35,417 bases of DNA from Clostridia bacterium (lineage in GTDB: Bacteria; Bacillota; Clostridia; Christensenellales; Borkfalkiaceae): contig JAFTSO010000036.1 in assembly GCA_017467265.1 (NCBI GenBank), positions 1 to 35,417 of the forward strand, written 5' to 3'. This document shows, piece after piece, positions 25,181 through 32,588 of this stretch. Made by a program: the position numbers and the translations under genes. Numbering within the stretch: the first letter of the stretch is position 1; every line of letters begins with the position of its first letter. The notes below the pieces were generated by a model. The model was not told where the DNA came from, did no database searches, and saw nothing but the letters and a program-made list of their open reading frames with translations.

Positions 25181-25840
25181 ATGAAGAGATACAGATACGT
25201 TTTATTTGATTTGGACGGAACGCTGGTGCACTCGCATCCGGGGATTTTTGCCGGCATACGGTACGCGTTGAAGGCGATGGGGCGTACGGATACGCCGTCG
25301 GACGAGTACCTGCGGCAATGCATCGGGCCGTCGCTGGTATATTCCTTTTCCAACTTCTTTGGCATGAACGAGCAGGACGCGCACACGGCTACGGCGAAAT
25401 ACCGTGAGTGGTACGGTGTGGAGGGTTTGTTCCGTTGCGAGCTTATCGAAGGGGCGGTGGAGGCACTCAAAGCCTTACAAGAGGCAGGGTATATCTTGGC
25501 GATGGCGACTTCAAAACCGATCGAGTATGCCGAGCGGATTGCGGAGCGGTTTGGCTTTGCGAAGTATCTTACGGTGAAGGTGGGGTGCGGTCTGGATGGA
25601 AGATTTCCAACGAAAGCGTCGGTGATTGCGGAAGCGCTGCGCAGGCTGGGCGCGGACAAAGCCGAGTGCCTGATGGTAGGAGATCGTTTTCACGACGCCG
25701 AGGGGGCGCAGGAGCAGGGCGTAGATTGTGCGTTGCTCGCGGTCGGGTATGCCGCGGACGGCGAAATTTCGGCGGCGCAGCCGCAATATGCGTTCGAAAA
25801 TTTTGCTGAGCTGACGGAATTTTTAACGAGAACAGAATAG
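25181..25840 (+). CDS. HAD-superfamily phosphatase, phosphoglycolate phosphatase-like
   Basis: The 219-residue protein carries all HAD motifs: FDLDGT with nucleophile Asp10 and acid Asp12, ATSKP (motif II with Lys region, about 108-112), and MVGDRFHDAEGA (motif IV, about 166-177). A helical C1 cap at about 16-85 resembles Gph/PGP enzymes. The likely substrate is a small phosphate ester; pyrophosphatase PpaX is an alternative. No Shine-Dalgarno precedes ATG 25181 and the promoter sits so close that the mRNA looks leaderless. An upstream extension of the frame is only hairpin-array DNA. A strong terminator follows. Confidence 0.9.
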   Translation: MKRYRYVLFDLDGTLVHSHPGIFAGIRYALKAMGRTDTPSDEYLRQCIGPSLVYSFSNFFGMNEQDAHTATAKYREWYGVEGLFRCELIEGAVEALKALQEAGYILAMATSKPIEYAERIAERFGFAKYLTVKVGCGLDGRFPTKASVIAEALRRLGADKAECLMVGDRFHDAEGAQEQGVDCALLAVGYAADGEISAAQPQYAFENFAELTEFLTRTE

Positions 25841-25848
25841 AAAAAACG

Positions 25849-25872
25849 GAGCGCTGGGGCGCTCTTTTTTTC
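25849..25872 (+). terminator. Terminator of the HAD gene
   Basis: GAGCGC (25849-25854), loop TGGG, GCGCTC (25859-25864), then a run of T. Confidence 0.9.
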
Positions 25873-26049
25873 GCGGCGAAGAGAAAAATAGACGGCGCAG
25901 GTATAAAAAAGCGCATATTTGTATAAATAATGTTTACGCGCATACGCCTGCGCGAAAGGGTGCGTTGTCAAAATGCACGAAAAATCTGTCGCAAAATATC
26001 CAAAATGAAAAAATTTGAAAAAAACGGAAAAAAATTTTTCAAAAGGGTA
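25873..26049. other. Gene-free AT-rich spacer upstream of ppx
   Basis: No gene is visible. The stretch has scattered A-runs, including GAAAAAAATTTTTC-like inverted A/T tracts near 26020-26043 that may bend DNA just upstream of the ppx promoter. Confidence 0.4.
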
Positions 26050-26078
26050 TTTACAAAACATGTTTTATGTGTTAAACT
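26050..26078 (+). promoter_or_regulatory. ppx promoter
   Basis: TTTACA (26050-26055), 17-bp spacer, TAAACT (26073-26078). The leader is about 145 nt. Confidence 0.75.
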
Positions 26079-26190
26079 ATGGGAAACAAAAAATGGGATA
26101 TAAGGTGCGTGCGCGTTGTGTCGGGAAAGGCGAGCGCGGTGCGTGAAAATATCTGTGATAGGGTAAAGGAAAAGCAGAGAAATACACATA

Positions 26191-26213
26191 AGACCGCACG
26201 GGAAAGGCGGTCT
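26191..26213 (+). promoter_or_regulatory. Hairpin just upstream of the ppx ribosome site
   Basis: AGACCGC (26191-26197) and GCGGTCT (26207-26213) form a 7-bp stem with a 9-nt loop. It ends 17 nt before the GTG start and adjoins the ribosome site AGAGG. No T-run follows, so it could affect translation instead of ending transcription. Confidence 0.45.
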
Positions 26214-26230
26214 GGACAGAGGTAGTAGAA

Positions 26231-27742
26231 GTGGAAAAGATTGGTATTATTGATTTGGGTTCGAATACGGCGCGATTGCTCATCGTGGATATGTTCACGG
26301 AAGGGCACTACGTCGTAGTGGACGAATTGAAGGAAAGCGTTCGTCTTGGTCAAGATATGGATCGTGATGGGTTTTTGAAACCCCAGCGTATTGCGGAAAC
26401 GATCAAAACGCTGAAAATGTTCAAAAAACTTTGTGATGCACGCGGCGTGGAACGGATCATCGCTGTGGGTACGGCGGCGGTACGCCGCGCAAAAAATCAG
26501 CGCTCCTTCTTGGATGAAATTCAGGTGAGCTGCAACATCAGCATCCGCGTGTTGTCCGAGGAAGAAGAGGCGCTACTCGTCTATCGTGGCGTGATTAACT
26601 CGATGGATATTCCCAAGGGTTTGATTTTGGAAATCGGCGGCGGCAGCACGAAGATTATTTATTACAACCGCAGAAACGTGTTGGGATATGCGAACCTGCC
26701 GTTCGGTGCGGTCACGCTCACCGACCTGTTCGTGAGCGATGCCACCCCCCAAGAGGCGGCGGCGCACGTGGAAGAATTCTTTACCGAGCAGCTGAAGAAA
26801 CTGCCTTGGCTTAGCGATATCGATCCCGAAACGCAGATGATCGGCGTGGGCGGTTCGTTCAGAAATTTGTTCAAAATCAGTAAGCTGGTACGCAAATATC
26901 CTTTGGATATGGCGCATAATTATAAGCTCGCGACCGAAGATTTCACGGGTATTTACGATATGCTCAAAGCGCTGGACGTAGATAAGCGCAAGAAGATCAA
27001 GGGGCTGTCCCCTGCGCGCGCGGACATTATGCCTGCTGCGATGGCGATCGTGAAATCGTTTGTTGATTATATGCACGTGGAAAACTTCACCATCGGCGGT
27101 TGTGGGTTGCGCGAAGGCTTGATGGTCAATCAGGCGTTGCCGATCACGACGGAAAAACCTATCTCCGACGTGTTGGGATATTCGCTCGATCGCTTGGTGA
27201 AATATTACGATTGCGATCCCAAGCACGTGGAACACGTGATGTCGCTTTCCGTGCAGCTGTTCAAACAGCTCCGCGTGTTGCATAAGTTCTCCCGTCAGTA
27301 TCTCAAAGTATTGAAGATCGCGGCGAGCCTGCACGACTGCGGTATGAAAATGAAATTTTACAGCCATGCAAAGCATAGCTGGTATACGATTTTGAATTCG
27401 TCTATTTACGGTGCGACGCACCGCGAAATCGTGTTGGCGGCGTTCGTGGCAGGTTGTCACAACCGCGAGGATGTGCCGATGATCGAGTGGCAAAAATACA
27501 AGGAAATCGTCACGGAAGAAGATCTCGACGCGGTGAAAAAGCTGGGAGTTTTGCTCCGTATTGCGGAGAGCCTTGATCGCACCCATTGCGGCGTAGTGAC
27601 GGGCTTGAACTGTGACGTGCTGGGCGATTCGGTGATTATGAAAACGATCGTGTCGGGCGACGCGGCGCTGGAAGTTCGCGACGCCGAGGCGGCGAATCCC
27701 GAATTCAAAAAGGCGTTCAGAAAGAATCTCGAAATTTTGTAA
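26231..27742 (+). CDS. ppx: Ppx/GppA family exopolyphosphatase/guanosine pentaphosphatase
   Basis: The 503-residue protein begins with the actin-like ATPase fold of the Ppx/GppA family: IGIIDLGSNTARLLI (4-18), then AVGTAAVRRAKN and the EIGGGSTKI phosphate loop (about 139-147). The C-terminal half (from about 310) is HD-domain-like, with LHDCGMK and a downstream histidine cluster. It hydrolyses polyphosphate or pppGpp, linking it to stringent response and phosphate storage; which one is preferred is unknown. The start is GTG 26231 with AGAGG upstream. It leads a ppx-maf-mreB stretch. A terminator hairpin follows the stop. Confidence 0.92.
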   Translation: MEKIGIIDLGSNTARLLIVDMFTEGHYVVVDELKESVRLGQDMDRDGFLKPQRIAETIKTLKMFKKLCDARGVERIIAVGTAAVRRAKNQRSFLDEIQVSCNISIRVLSEEEEALLVYRGVINSMDIPKGLILEIGGGSTKIIYYNRRNVLGYANLPFGAVTLTDLFVSDATPQEAAAHVEEFFTEQLKKLPWLSDIDPETQMIGVGGSFRNLFKISKLVRKYPLDMAHNYKLATEDFTGIYDMLKALDVDKRKKIKGLSPARADIMPAAMAIVKSFVDYMHVENFTIGGCGLREGLMVNQALPITTEKPISDVLGYSLDRLVKYYDCDPKHVEHVMSLSVQLFKQLRVLHKFSRQYLKVLKIAASLHDCGMKMKFYSHAKHSWYTILNSSIYGATHREIVLAAFVAGCHNREDVPMIEWQKYKEIVTEEDLDAVKKLGVLLRIAESLDRTHCGVVTGLNCDVLGDSVIMKTIVSGDAALEVRDAEAANPEFKKAFRKNLEIL

Positions 27743-27749
27743 AAGGCAA

Positions 27750-27782
27750 AACAGCCGCTCGGCGATGAGCGGCTGCTTTCAT
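27750..27782 (+). terminator. Hairpin after ppx
   Basis: CAGCCGCTC (about 27752-27760) pairs with GAGCGGCTG around a short loop, followed by CTTTCAT. The T-run is weak, so read-through into maf is likely. Confidence 0.6.
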
Positions 27783-27792
27783 AGTTAGGGTT

Positions 27793-28377
27793 ATGGAGTG
27801 GATTTTGGCGAGCGCGTCTCCGCGGCGCAAAGAACTTTTGGCGGAGCTGATCAAGGATTTTTCCATCGTACCGTCGCAGGCGGACGAGAGCGTGGACGAG
27901 AATCCGTCTGCGAAAAAGCTGGTAAAAATACTCGCTGAGCGTAAGGCGACGGAAGTGGCGCTCCGCTCGGAAAGCGTAGGCAAAACGGTGCTTGGTTCGG
28001 ACACGGTCGTGGCGCTTTGCGGCAAAGTGCTGGGAAAACCGCGCGACGAGGCGGACGCGGCGCGTATGCTCCGTGCGTTATCGGGAAGAAAACACGCCGT
28101 CTATACGGGGGTGTGTATTGCGTGGACGGAGAAAGGAAAGCTGCGTTCGATATGCGGCGTTGCCAAGACGGACGTGTATTTTAACGCGCTGACGGAAGAG
28201 CAGATTGCTGACTATATTGCGAGCGGCTCGCCGATGGACAAAGCAGGCGCGTACGGTATCCAAGACGGCGGCTTGGTAGAGAAAATCAAGGGGAGTTTTT
28301 CGAACGTCGTGGGATTGCCCTTGGAGCTTTGCAAAAAGCTGATTAAAAGAGCGAAAAATAGAGTAAAAACGCGTTAA
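27793..28377 (+). CDS. maf: Maf-type nucleoside triphosphate pyrophosphatase
   Basis: The 194-residue protein matches the Maf family, which hydrolyses dTTP, UTP or modified nucleotides to monophosphates and is linked to division arrest. The start MEWILASASPRRKELL carries the SASPRR substrate loop. GSDTVV (near 68) holds the catalytic aspartate, and GKPRDEADA (near 80) and GAYGIQDGG (near 152) are family motifs. Length is standard. It is followed after 45 bp by an MreB-family gene, as often seen in Bacillota. The start is ATG 27793, with a weak TTAGGG upstream. Confidence 0.93.
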   Translation: MEWILASASPRRKELLAELIKDFSIVPSQADESVDENPSAKKLVKILAERKATEVALRSESVGKTVLGSDTVVALCGKVLGKPRDEADAARMLRALSGRKHAVYTGVCIAWTEKGKLRSICGVAKTDVYFNALTEEQIADYIASGSPMDKAGAYGIQDGGLVEKIKGSFSNVVGLPLELCKKLIKRAKNRVKTR

Positions 28378-28422
28378 ACGCGTACCTGCCCCCACTCTTT
28401 GGGGGAGTTTGGGAGGAAAGCA

Positions 28423-29433
28423 ATGATAAAATTGGCTATTGATCTCGGATCGTCGATGACGAAAATTTACCGTGCGGACACGAACAGCGGCGTGGTGCTT
28501 GCCGAGCCGTCGTGCGTGGCGGTCGTGGGTGGCGAAGAAACGGTGAAAGCAATCGGCAAAGACGCCAAAAACCTGATCGGGAAAACGGCGGAACGCACCA
28601 CCATCGTCTATCCTGTCTATGAGGGCGAGATCGTCAATATGCGCCTTGCGGAAGTGATGCTGAAAGAATTTTTATCCCGTATTGGGCTCAAAGCATCGGC
28701 GCTTAAACGTGCGCAGGTGCTTTTTTCCGTACCTTGCGGCGTGTCCGAACGGGCGCTGGCGGCGTACGTCAATTTGGTGGAAGAGTGCGGTTTGAAAAAA
28801 GTCTGGTTTGTGGAGCAGCCCTATTTGGCGGCGTTGGGCGCAGGGGCAGTACTCACCGACGCAGACCCCGTGTTCTGTTTGGACGTGGGCGGCGGCGTAT
28901 CCAACGCGGCGGTGGTGTCCGCGGACGGGATCATCGCAGGGATTTCGATGAACGTCGGCGGCAACAATATGGATGCGAATATCATTTCGAAAATCGCCAA
29001 CAATAACAAGCTGCTCGTTGGCGCTTTGACGGCGGAGAAGATCAAGAACGAAATCGGCTCGCTCTCGCCCAGTGCGTTGGGTACGGTGGTGGCGGAAGGC
29101 AGCTCGCTGGAAACGTGTAAACCGTCGGCAGCGTCCGTGCAGGCAGGCGATCTCACCGATTGTATTCGCGTGTACGTGAATAAAATTATGGAGTACGCGG
29201 TGGAAGTTTTGCGGATCTTGCCTGCGGAAGTGGCGGCGATCGTGAACAGAAACGGCGTGTTCCTGTCGGGGGGCGTGATGAAAATTCCCCACGTGCCGCA
29301 GTATATCGGCGCGAATCTCGGTATGCGATATCGGGTATGCGAAGAGCCGCAGTTTGCCACCGTTTTGGGGGGCGGCGTACTGCTCCGCGATCCCGTTCTG
29401 CTCAAACATTTTGCTAAAAAAATCGAAGAATAA
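28423..29433 (+). CDS. MreB/Mbl-family actin-like protein
   Basis: The 336-residue protein has the MreB actin fold. Phosphate 1 reads AIDLGSSMTKIY, where classic MreB has DLGTANT. VFSVPCGV is the family middle motif. Phosphate 2 reads FCLDVGGGVSNAAVV, and the adenosine motif is NGVFLSGGVMKIPHVPQYI. MreB forms membrane-bound filaments that guide cell-wall synthesis. The changed first loop suggests a specialised paralogue. It follows maf, the standard neighbour, but no mreC or mreD follows; a large ncRNA and ftsH come next. ATG 28423 has GGAGG 7 nt upstream, better than an in-frame start at 28399. Confidence 0.88.
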   Translation: MIKLAIDLGSSMTKIYRADTNSGVVLAEPSCVAVVGGEETVKAIGKDAKNLIGKTAERTTIVYPVYEGEIVNMRLAEVMLKEFLSRIGLKASALKRAQVLFSVPCGVSERALAAYVNLVEECGLKKVWFVEQPYLAALGAGAVLTDADPVFCLDVGGGVSNAAVVSADGIIAGISMNVGGNNMDANIISKIANNNKLLVGALTAEKIKNEIGSLSPSALGTVVAEGSSLETCKPSAASVQAGDLTDCIRVYVNKIMEYAVEVLRILPAEVAAIVNRNGVFLSGGVMKIPHVPQYIGANLGMRYRVCEEPQFATVLGGGVLLRDPVLLKHFAKKIEE

Positions 29434-29440
29434 ACGTAGA

Positions 29441-29472
29441 GCCGTCGCGAAAACCGCGGCGGTTTTTGCTTT
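29441..29472 (+). terminator. Terminator of the mreB-like gene
   Basis: CCGTCGCG and CGCGGCGG pair with one bulge or mismatch around AAAAC, followed by TTTTTGCTTTTGG. Confidence 0.75.
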
Positions 29473-29578
29473 TGGTGCGCGGATTTTTCTGCGCGACAAA
29501 ATTCCGTTATGGCGTAGCCATAAAAATAGCACGCAAAAAATTTTTTTGCCGATTTGCAAAATTTTTTTCAAAAACCCC

Positions 29579-29606
29579 TTGACAAACGAAAATTATCTGC
29601 TATAAT
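29579..29606 (+). promoter_or_regulatory. Promoter of the large ncRNA
   Basis: Consensus TTGACA (29579-29584), 16-bp spacer and consensus TATAAT (29601-29606). It is the strongest non-rRNA promoter in the window and drives a unit with no sizeable ORF. Confidence 0.85.
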
Positions 29607-29751
29607 AAAGGTACAAAAGAAAGAAACGAACAAAAAATGTTTGAAACTTTCAAATAAAAACGGAGAACACCCCAATGAACAATTAGGTTTAGCCGAAGGA
29701 TCGGCACAAGGGCCGTAGGGATACGGCGAAAAAATACGATAAAAGGAGGGT

Positions 29752-29826
29752 ATGAAAAGCGATGATTCCTTCCCATTTGGAGGCAAGAGCCTAAAAAAGA
29801 ATAACCAAGTGAACCCAGCGGTTTGA
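29752..29826 (+). CDS. Tiny ORF inside the ncRNA (24 aa)
   Basis: ATG 29752 follows AAGGAGGG directly and encodes 24 residues (MKSDDSFPFGGKSLKKNN, then a short tail). It overlaps predicted hairpins. It may be a chance ORF or a small peptide; no family is recognised. Confidence 0.2.
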   Translation: MKSDDSFPFGGKSLKKNNQVNPAV

Positions 29827-29897
29827 AAAAACCACGGCATACTTCGAAAGCGCTCCGCCAAGCGATAGCGGCGGATAGAAAAAGGAGGAGGTCCACT

Positions 29898-29951
29898 ATG
29901 AGAAAAATGAAAAAGAAGGATACTCCGACGTACGGCGTTAGCCGGTGTTAA
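29898..29951 (+). CDS. Tiny ORF inside the ncRNA (17 aa)
   Basis: ATG 29898 has GGAGGAGG about 6 nt upstream and encodes MRKMKKKDTPTYGVSRC. The strong ribosome site is notable for a presumed non-coding RNA, but purine-rich RNA gives such sites by chance. Confidence 0.2.
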   Translation: MRKMKKKDTPTYGVSRC

Positions 29952-30007
29952 GGCATCGGGATCCGTATAAAGAGAAAAATGAAAAAAGTTAAAGGGGGTA
30001 GGATAAG

Positions 30008-30058
30008 ATGACTTGTCGCTACGAAAGGTACTTTAACAAAGAAGAAAAAGGAAGGTAA
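30008..30058 (+). CDS. Tiny ORF inside the ncRNA (16 aa)
   Basis: ATG 30008 follows AGGGGGTAGGATAAG and encodes MTCRYERYFNKEEKGR. A nine-codon ORF (MNDHFEGVK, 30066-30095) follows closely, its own GGAAGG overlapping the end of this one. Neither is recognised. Confidence 0.2.
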   Translation: MTCRYERYFNKEEKGR

Positions 30059-30205
30059 TAGTCCAATGAACGATCATTTCGAGGGCGTAAAATAAGAAAG
30101 TAGCCTGAAAGGTTTAGCGGCGAAGAGCCGGCACGCAACGTATGGTTTGCAAAAAACAGGCGAAAAGGAAAAGACGATACGCCTATAAAATTAAATATGA
30201 AAATA

Positions 30206-30240
30206 ACGACGCTCGGTGGGATACTGGGCGTTTTCTTTTT
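30206..30240 (+). terminator. Terminator of the large ncRNA
   Basis: ACGCTC and GGGCGT pair (one G-T) around an 11-nt loop, followed by TTTTCTTTTT. Confidence 0.8.
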
Positions 30241-30301
30241 GCGGTAAATGTGTAAAGTTTGTGAACATTTGTTAAATGTTTATAAATCGTCGCGGAAATG
30301 C

Positions 30302-30330
30302 TTGAAAAAGAAAAATGCTTGTGGTAAAAT
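30302..30330 (+). promoter_or_regulatory. ftsH promoter
   Basis: TTGAAA (30302-30307), 17-bp spacer, TAAAAT (30325-30330). The leader is about 130 nt and contains short GC-rich inverted repeats around 30385-30440. Confidence 0.75.
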
Positions 30331-30469
30331 AATACTGCTGTGAAAAGTTTCACGGACAAAAATAGGAAACAATCGTAAAAAAGGTATCGCGGCGGCGTTT
30401 TTCGCGTAAACTTTATGTAGGCGGCAACAAACGGCGCGGCTTTTTAGCGAAGGAAGGAGTGTAAACACT

Positions 30470-32506
30470 TTGAAAAAGAAAACAAAAGTATGGATTTGGG
30501 TGATTATTGCGGTTGCGGCGGTTGCGCTCATCGCGATTTTGCTCTCCGACGTGTTCGAAAAATCGGTGAGTTATAGTACATTCATAGAATATTTGAAGAA
30601 CGATGTTGCGAGTGGTAAAGTGGTAGGAATTACCTTTGACGCTTTTAAATATTCTGCGATTGACAGCAAAGGAGATGTGGTATATAGCTGTATTGGTCCT
30701 AGTGTGTTTAATGGGACTGACTTTGCTGTCATAAAAGAAGACTTGTCAGCGGCGGGGGTAAATATCAACAATCTTGATTTTTCATTTGAAAACCCCAACG
30801 CAGGGAGCTGGTTATCGAGCTTGCTGCCCTTTTTGGGTATCGGCGTCGTAGCCTTGATTTTCTGGCTGATTATGCGCAACGCTTCGGGCGCGAACAGCGC
30901 TGCAATGAACATCGGCAAGAACAAGGCGCATATGCAGAGCAATCTTCACGTTCGGTTCTCGGACGTGGCTGGCGCGGAAGAAGAAAAGGAAGAGCTGCAA
31001 GAAATCGTCGAATTTTTGAAAGCGCCGAAGCGCTTTGCCAACCTTGGTGCGAGAATCCCGTCGGGCGTTTTGCTCGTAGGCCCTCCGGGCACGGGTAAGA
31101 CTTTGTTTGCAAAAGCGGTGGCTGGCGAGGCTGGCGTGCCCTTCTTCTCGGTGTCGGGCTCGGACTTCGTAGAAATGTACGTGGGCGTGGGCGCGAAACG
31201 TGTGCGCGATCTGTTCGATATGGCGCATAAGAATAAGCCGTGTATCATTTTCATTGACGAAATCGACGCCGTGGGGCGTCGCAGAGGCGCAGGGCTTGGT
31301 GGCGGCCATGACGAACGTGAGCAGACGTTGAACCAGATTTTGGTGCAGATGGACGGCTTTGAAGAGAGTGAAGGCGTGATCATTATGGCGGCGACCAACC
31401 GTGCGGATATTCTCGATCCTGCGTTGCTCCGTCCCGGTCGTTTTGACAGACAAAATCAGGTGAACCTGCCCGACGTGAAGGGGCGTGAACAGATTTTGAA
31501 GGTGCACGCACGCAACAAACCGATGGCGACGGACGTTAATTTTAAGACGATTGCGCGTATTACGGCAGGATTCTCGGGTGCGGAGCTTGCCAACCTGTTG
31601 AACGAAGCCGCGATTTTGGCGGCGCGCAAGAACAAGCGCACGATCGGCAATCTCGAGCTGTACGACGGTATCAACAAAGTGCTGATGGGACCTCAGAAAA
31701 AGAGCCGCGTCGTCACCGAATCGGACAAACGCTGTACGGCGTACCACGAGGCTGGCCACGCGATTTTGGCGTGCCTTTGCGATCATTGTGATCCCGTGCA
31801 CGAAGTTTCGATTATTCCGCGTGGGCGTGCGGCAGGCTATACGATGACGCGTCCTGAAACGGACGACAACGATATTTCGTATAACAAACTGGTAGATAAT
31901 ATTTGTATGTCGTTGGGCGGCAGAGTTGCGGAAGAGCTGGTAATTCAAGACGTGACGACGGGTGCGAGCGCGGACATTCAGCACGTATCCGAGATTGCGC
32001 GCCGTATGGTGACGCAATGGGGTATGAGCAAAAAGCTCGGGCTCGTGGCGTATGACAGCGACCAACCTGTGTTTATGGGTATGGAATACGGCAATCAGAG
32101 CCGTGGCGGCTATTCGCAGCTGACGGCGGCGACGATCGATTCGGAAGTGCGAGCTTTGGTGGCGAACGCGCACAAGCGCGCGACGAAGTTGCTCAAAGAC
32201 AACCGCCCGATTCTCGATAATATGGCGCGCGTTTTGGTGGAAAAGGAAACGATCTACACCGAAGAAGTGGCAATGCTGATGAAAGGCGCGGACTATAAAG
32301 CGGTGATCGCCGCGATGGAGCAAACGGAAAGCGAGCACAACGCTAATCCCTTTGCGCGTGCGACGAAAACGCAGAAGGAACACGTGATTGCGGACGAAAC
32401 GGACGATAAAACGAGCGTGAAAGCGGAAACGCAAGCGGCGGACCAAGCGCCCGTAGCGAGCGAGCTGAAAACGGAAGAAAAGCCCGAAGAAAAAACGGAA
32501 GAATAA
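30470..32506 (+). CDS. ftsH: FtsH, membrane-bound ATP-dependent zinc metalloprotease
   Basis: The 678-residue protein has two membrane helices (about 7-25 and 117-135) flanking an extracytoplasmic domain. An AAA+ module follows with Walker A GPPGTGKT (204-211), Walker [11 protein letters not shown] (258-267) and the second region of homology [20 protein letters not shown] zinc protease domain has HEAGH (426-430). It extracts and degrades membrane and short-lived proteins. The C-terminal 45 residues are acidic and repetitive. The start is TTG 30470 with GGAAGGAG about 10 nt upstream. DNA encoding the outer domain (residues 33-108) uses markedly more AT-rich codons than the rest. The gene has its own promoter. 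Confidence 0.97.
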   Translation: MKKKTKVWIWVIIAVAAVALIAILLSDVFEKSVSYSTFIEYLKNDVASGKVVGITFDAFKYSAIDSKGDVVYSCIGPSVFNGTDFAVIKEDLSAAGVNINNLDFSFENPNAGSWLSSLLPFLGIGVVALIFWLIMRNASGANSAAMNIGKNKAHMQSNLHVRFSDVAGAEEEKEELQEIVEFLKAPKRFANLGARIPSGVLLVGPPGTGKTLFAKAVAGEAGVPFFSVSGSDFVEMYVGVGAKRVRDLFDMAHKNKPCIIFIDEIDAVGRRRGAGLGGGHDEREQTLNQILVQMDGFEESEGVIIMAATNRADILDPALLRPGRFDRQNQVNLPDVKGREQILKVHARNKPMATDVNFKTIARITAGFSGAELANLLNEAAILAARKNKRTIGNLELYDGINKVLMGPQKKSRVVTESDKRCTAYHEAGHAILACLCDHCDPVHEVSIIPRGRAAGYTMTRPETDDNDISYNKLVDNICMSLGGRVAEELVIQDVTTGASADIQHVSEIARRMVTQWGMSKKLGLVAYDSDQPVFMGMEYGNQSRGGYSQLTAATIDSEVRALVANAHKRATKLLKDNRPILDNMARVLVEKETIYTEEVAMLMKGADYKAVIAAMEQTESEHNANPFARATKTQKEHVIADETDDKTSVKAETQAADQAPVASELKTEEKPEEKTEE

Positions 32507-32508
32507 CC

Positions 32509-32543
32509 AAAAACGGGGCTGCGGCAGAGTAGCTCCGTTTTTT
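32509..32543 (+). terminator. Terminator after ftsH
   Basis: AAAACGGGGCT and AGCTCCGTTTTTT pair with one mismatch around a 10-nt loop and end in a T-run. Confidence 0.75.
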
Positions 32544-32588
32544 GATAAAGCATAGACGCAAAAGAAAAAGGATAGGGGCGTGTACGCG

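Larger units (their letters stand above)
29613..30240 (+). ncRNA. Probable large structured non-coding RNA, about 630 nt
   Basis: Between a consensus promoter and a T-rich terminator lie about 630 nt without an ORF above 25 codons. The strand is very purine-rich and full of short hairpins: GCCGTA with TACGGC around GGGA (29712-29727), AGGC-AAGA-GCCT (29781-29792), TCCGCC with GGCGGA (29854-29875), and CGGC-GTTA-GCCG (29934-29945). Another lies near 30118-30131. The size exceeds RNase P, tmRNA, 6S and SRP RNAs and none of their signatures is seen. Large RNA families of this size in Bacillota are ROOL and OLE; I cannot tell whether this is one of them or new. Four tiny ORFs with GGAGG-like sites lie inside. 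Confidence 0.65.

Noticed and set aside
29674-30200. Decayed protein gene with frameshifts
   Set aside because: No frame shows a recognisable protein across several segments, stops are dense in all frames, and strong hairpins dominate.
29613-30240. RNase P RNA, tmRNA, 6S or group II intron
   Set aside because: The length and internal sequences do not show their conserved cores as I know them, and there is no intron-encoded protein.
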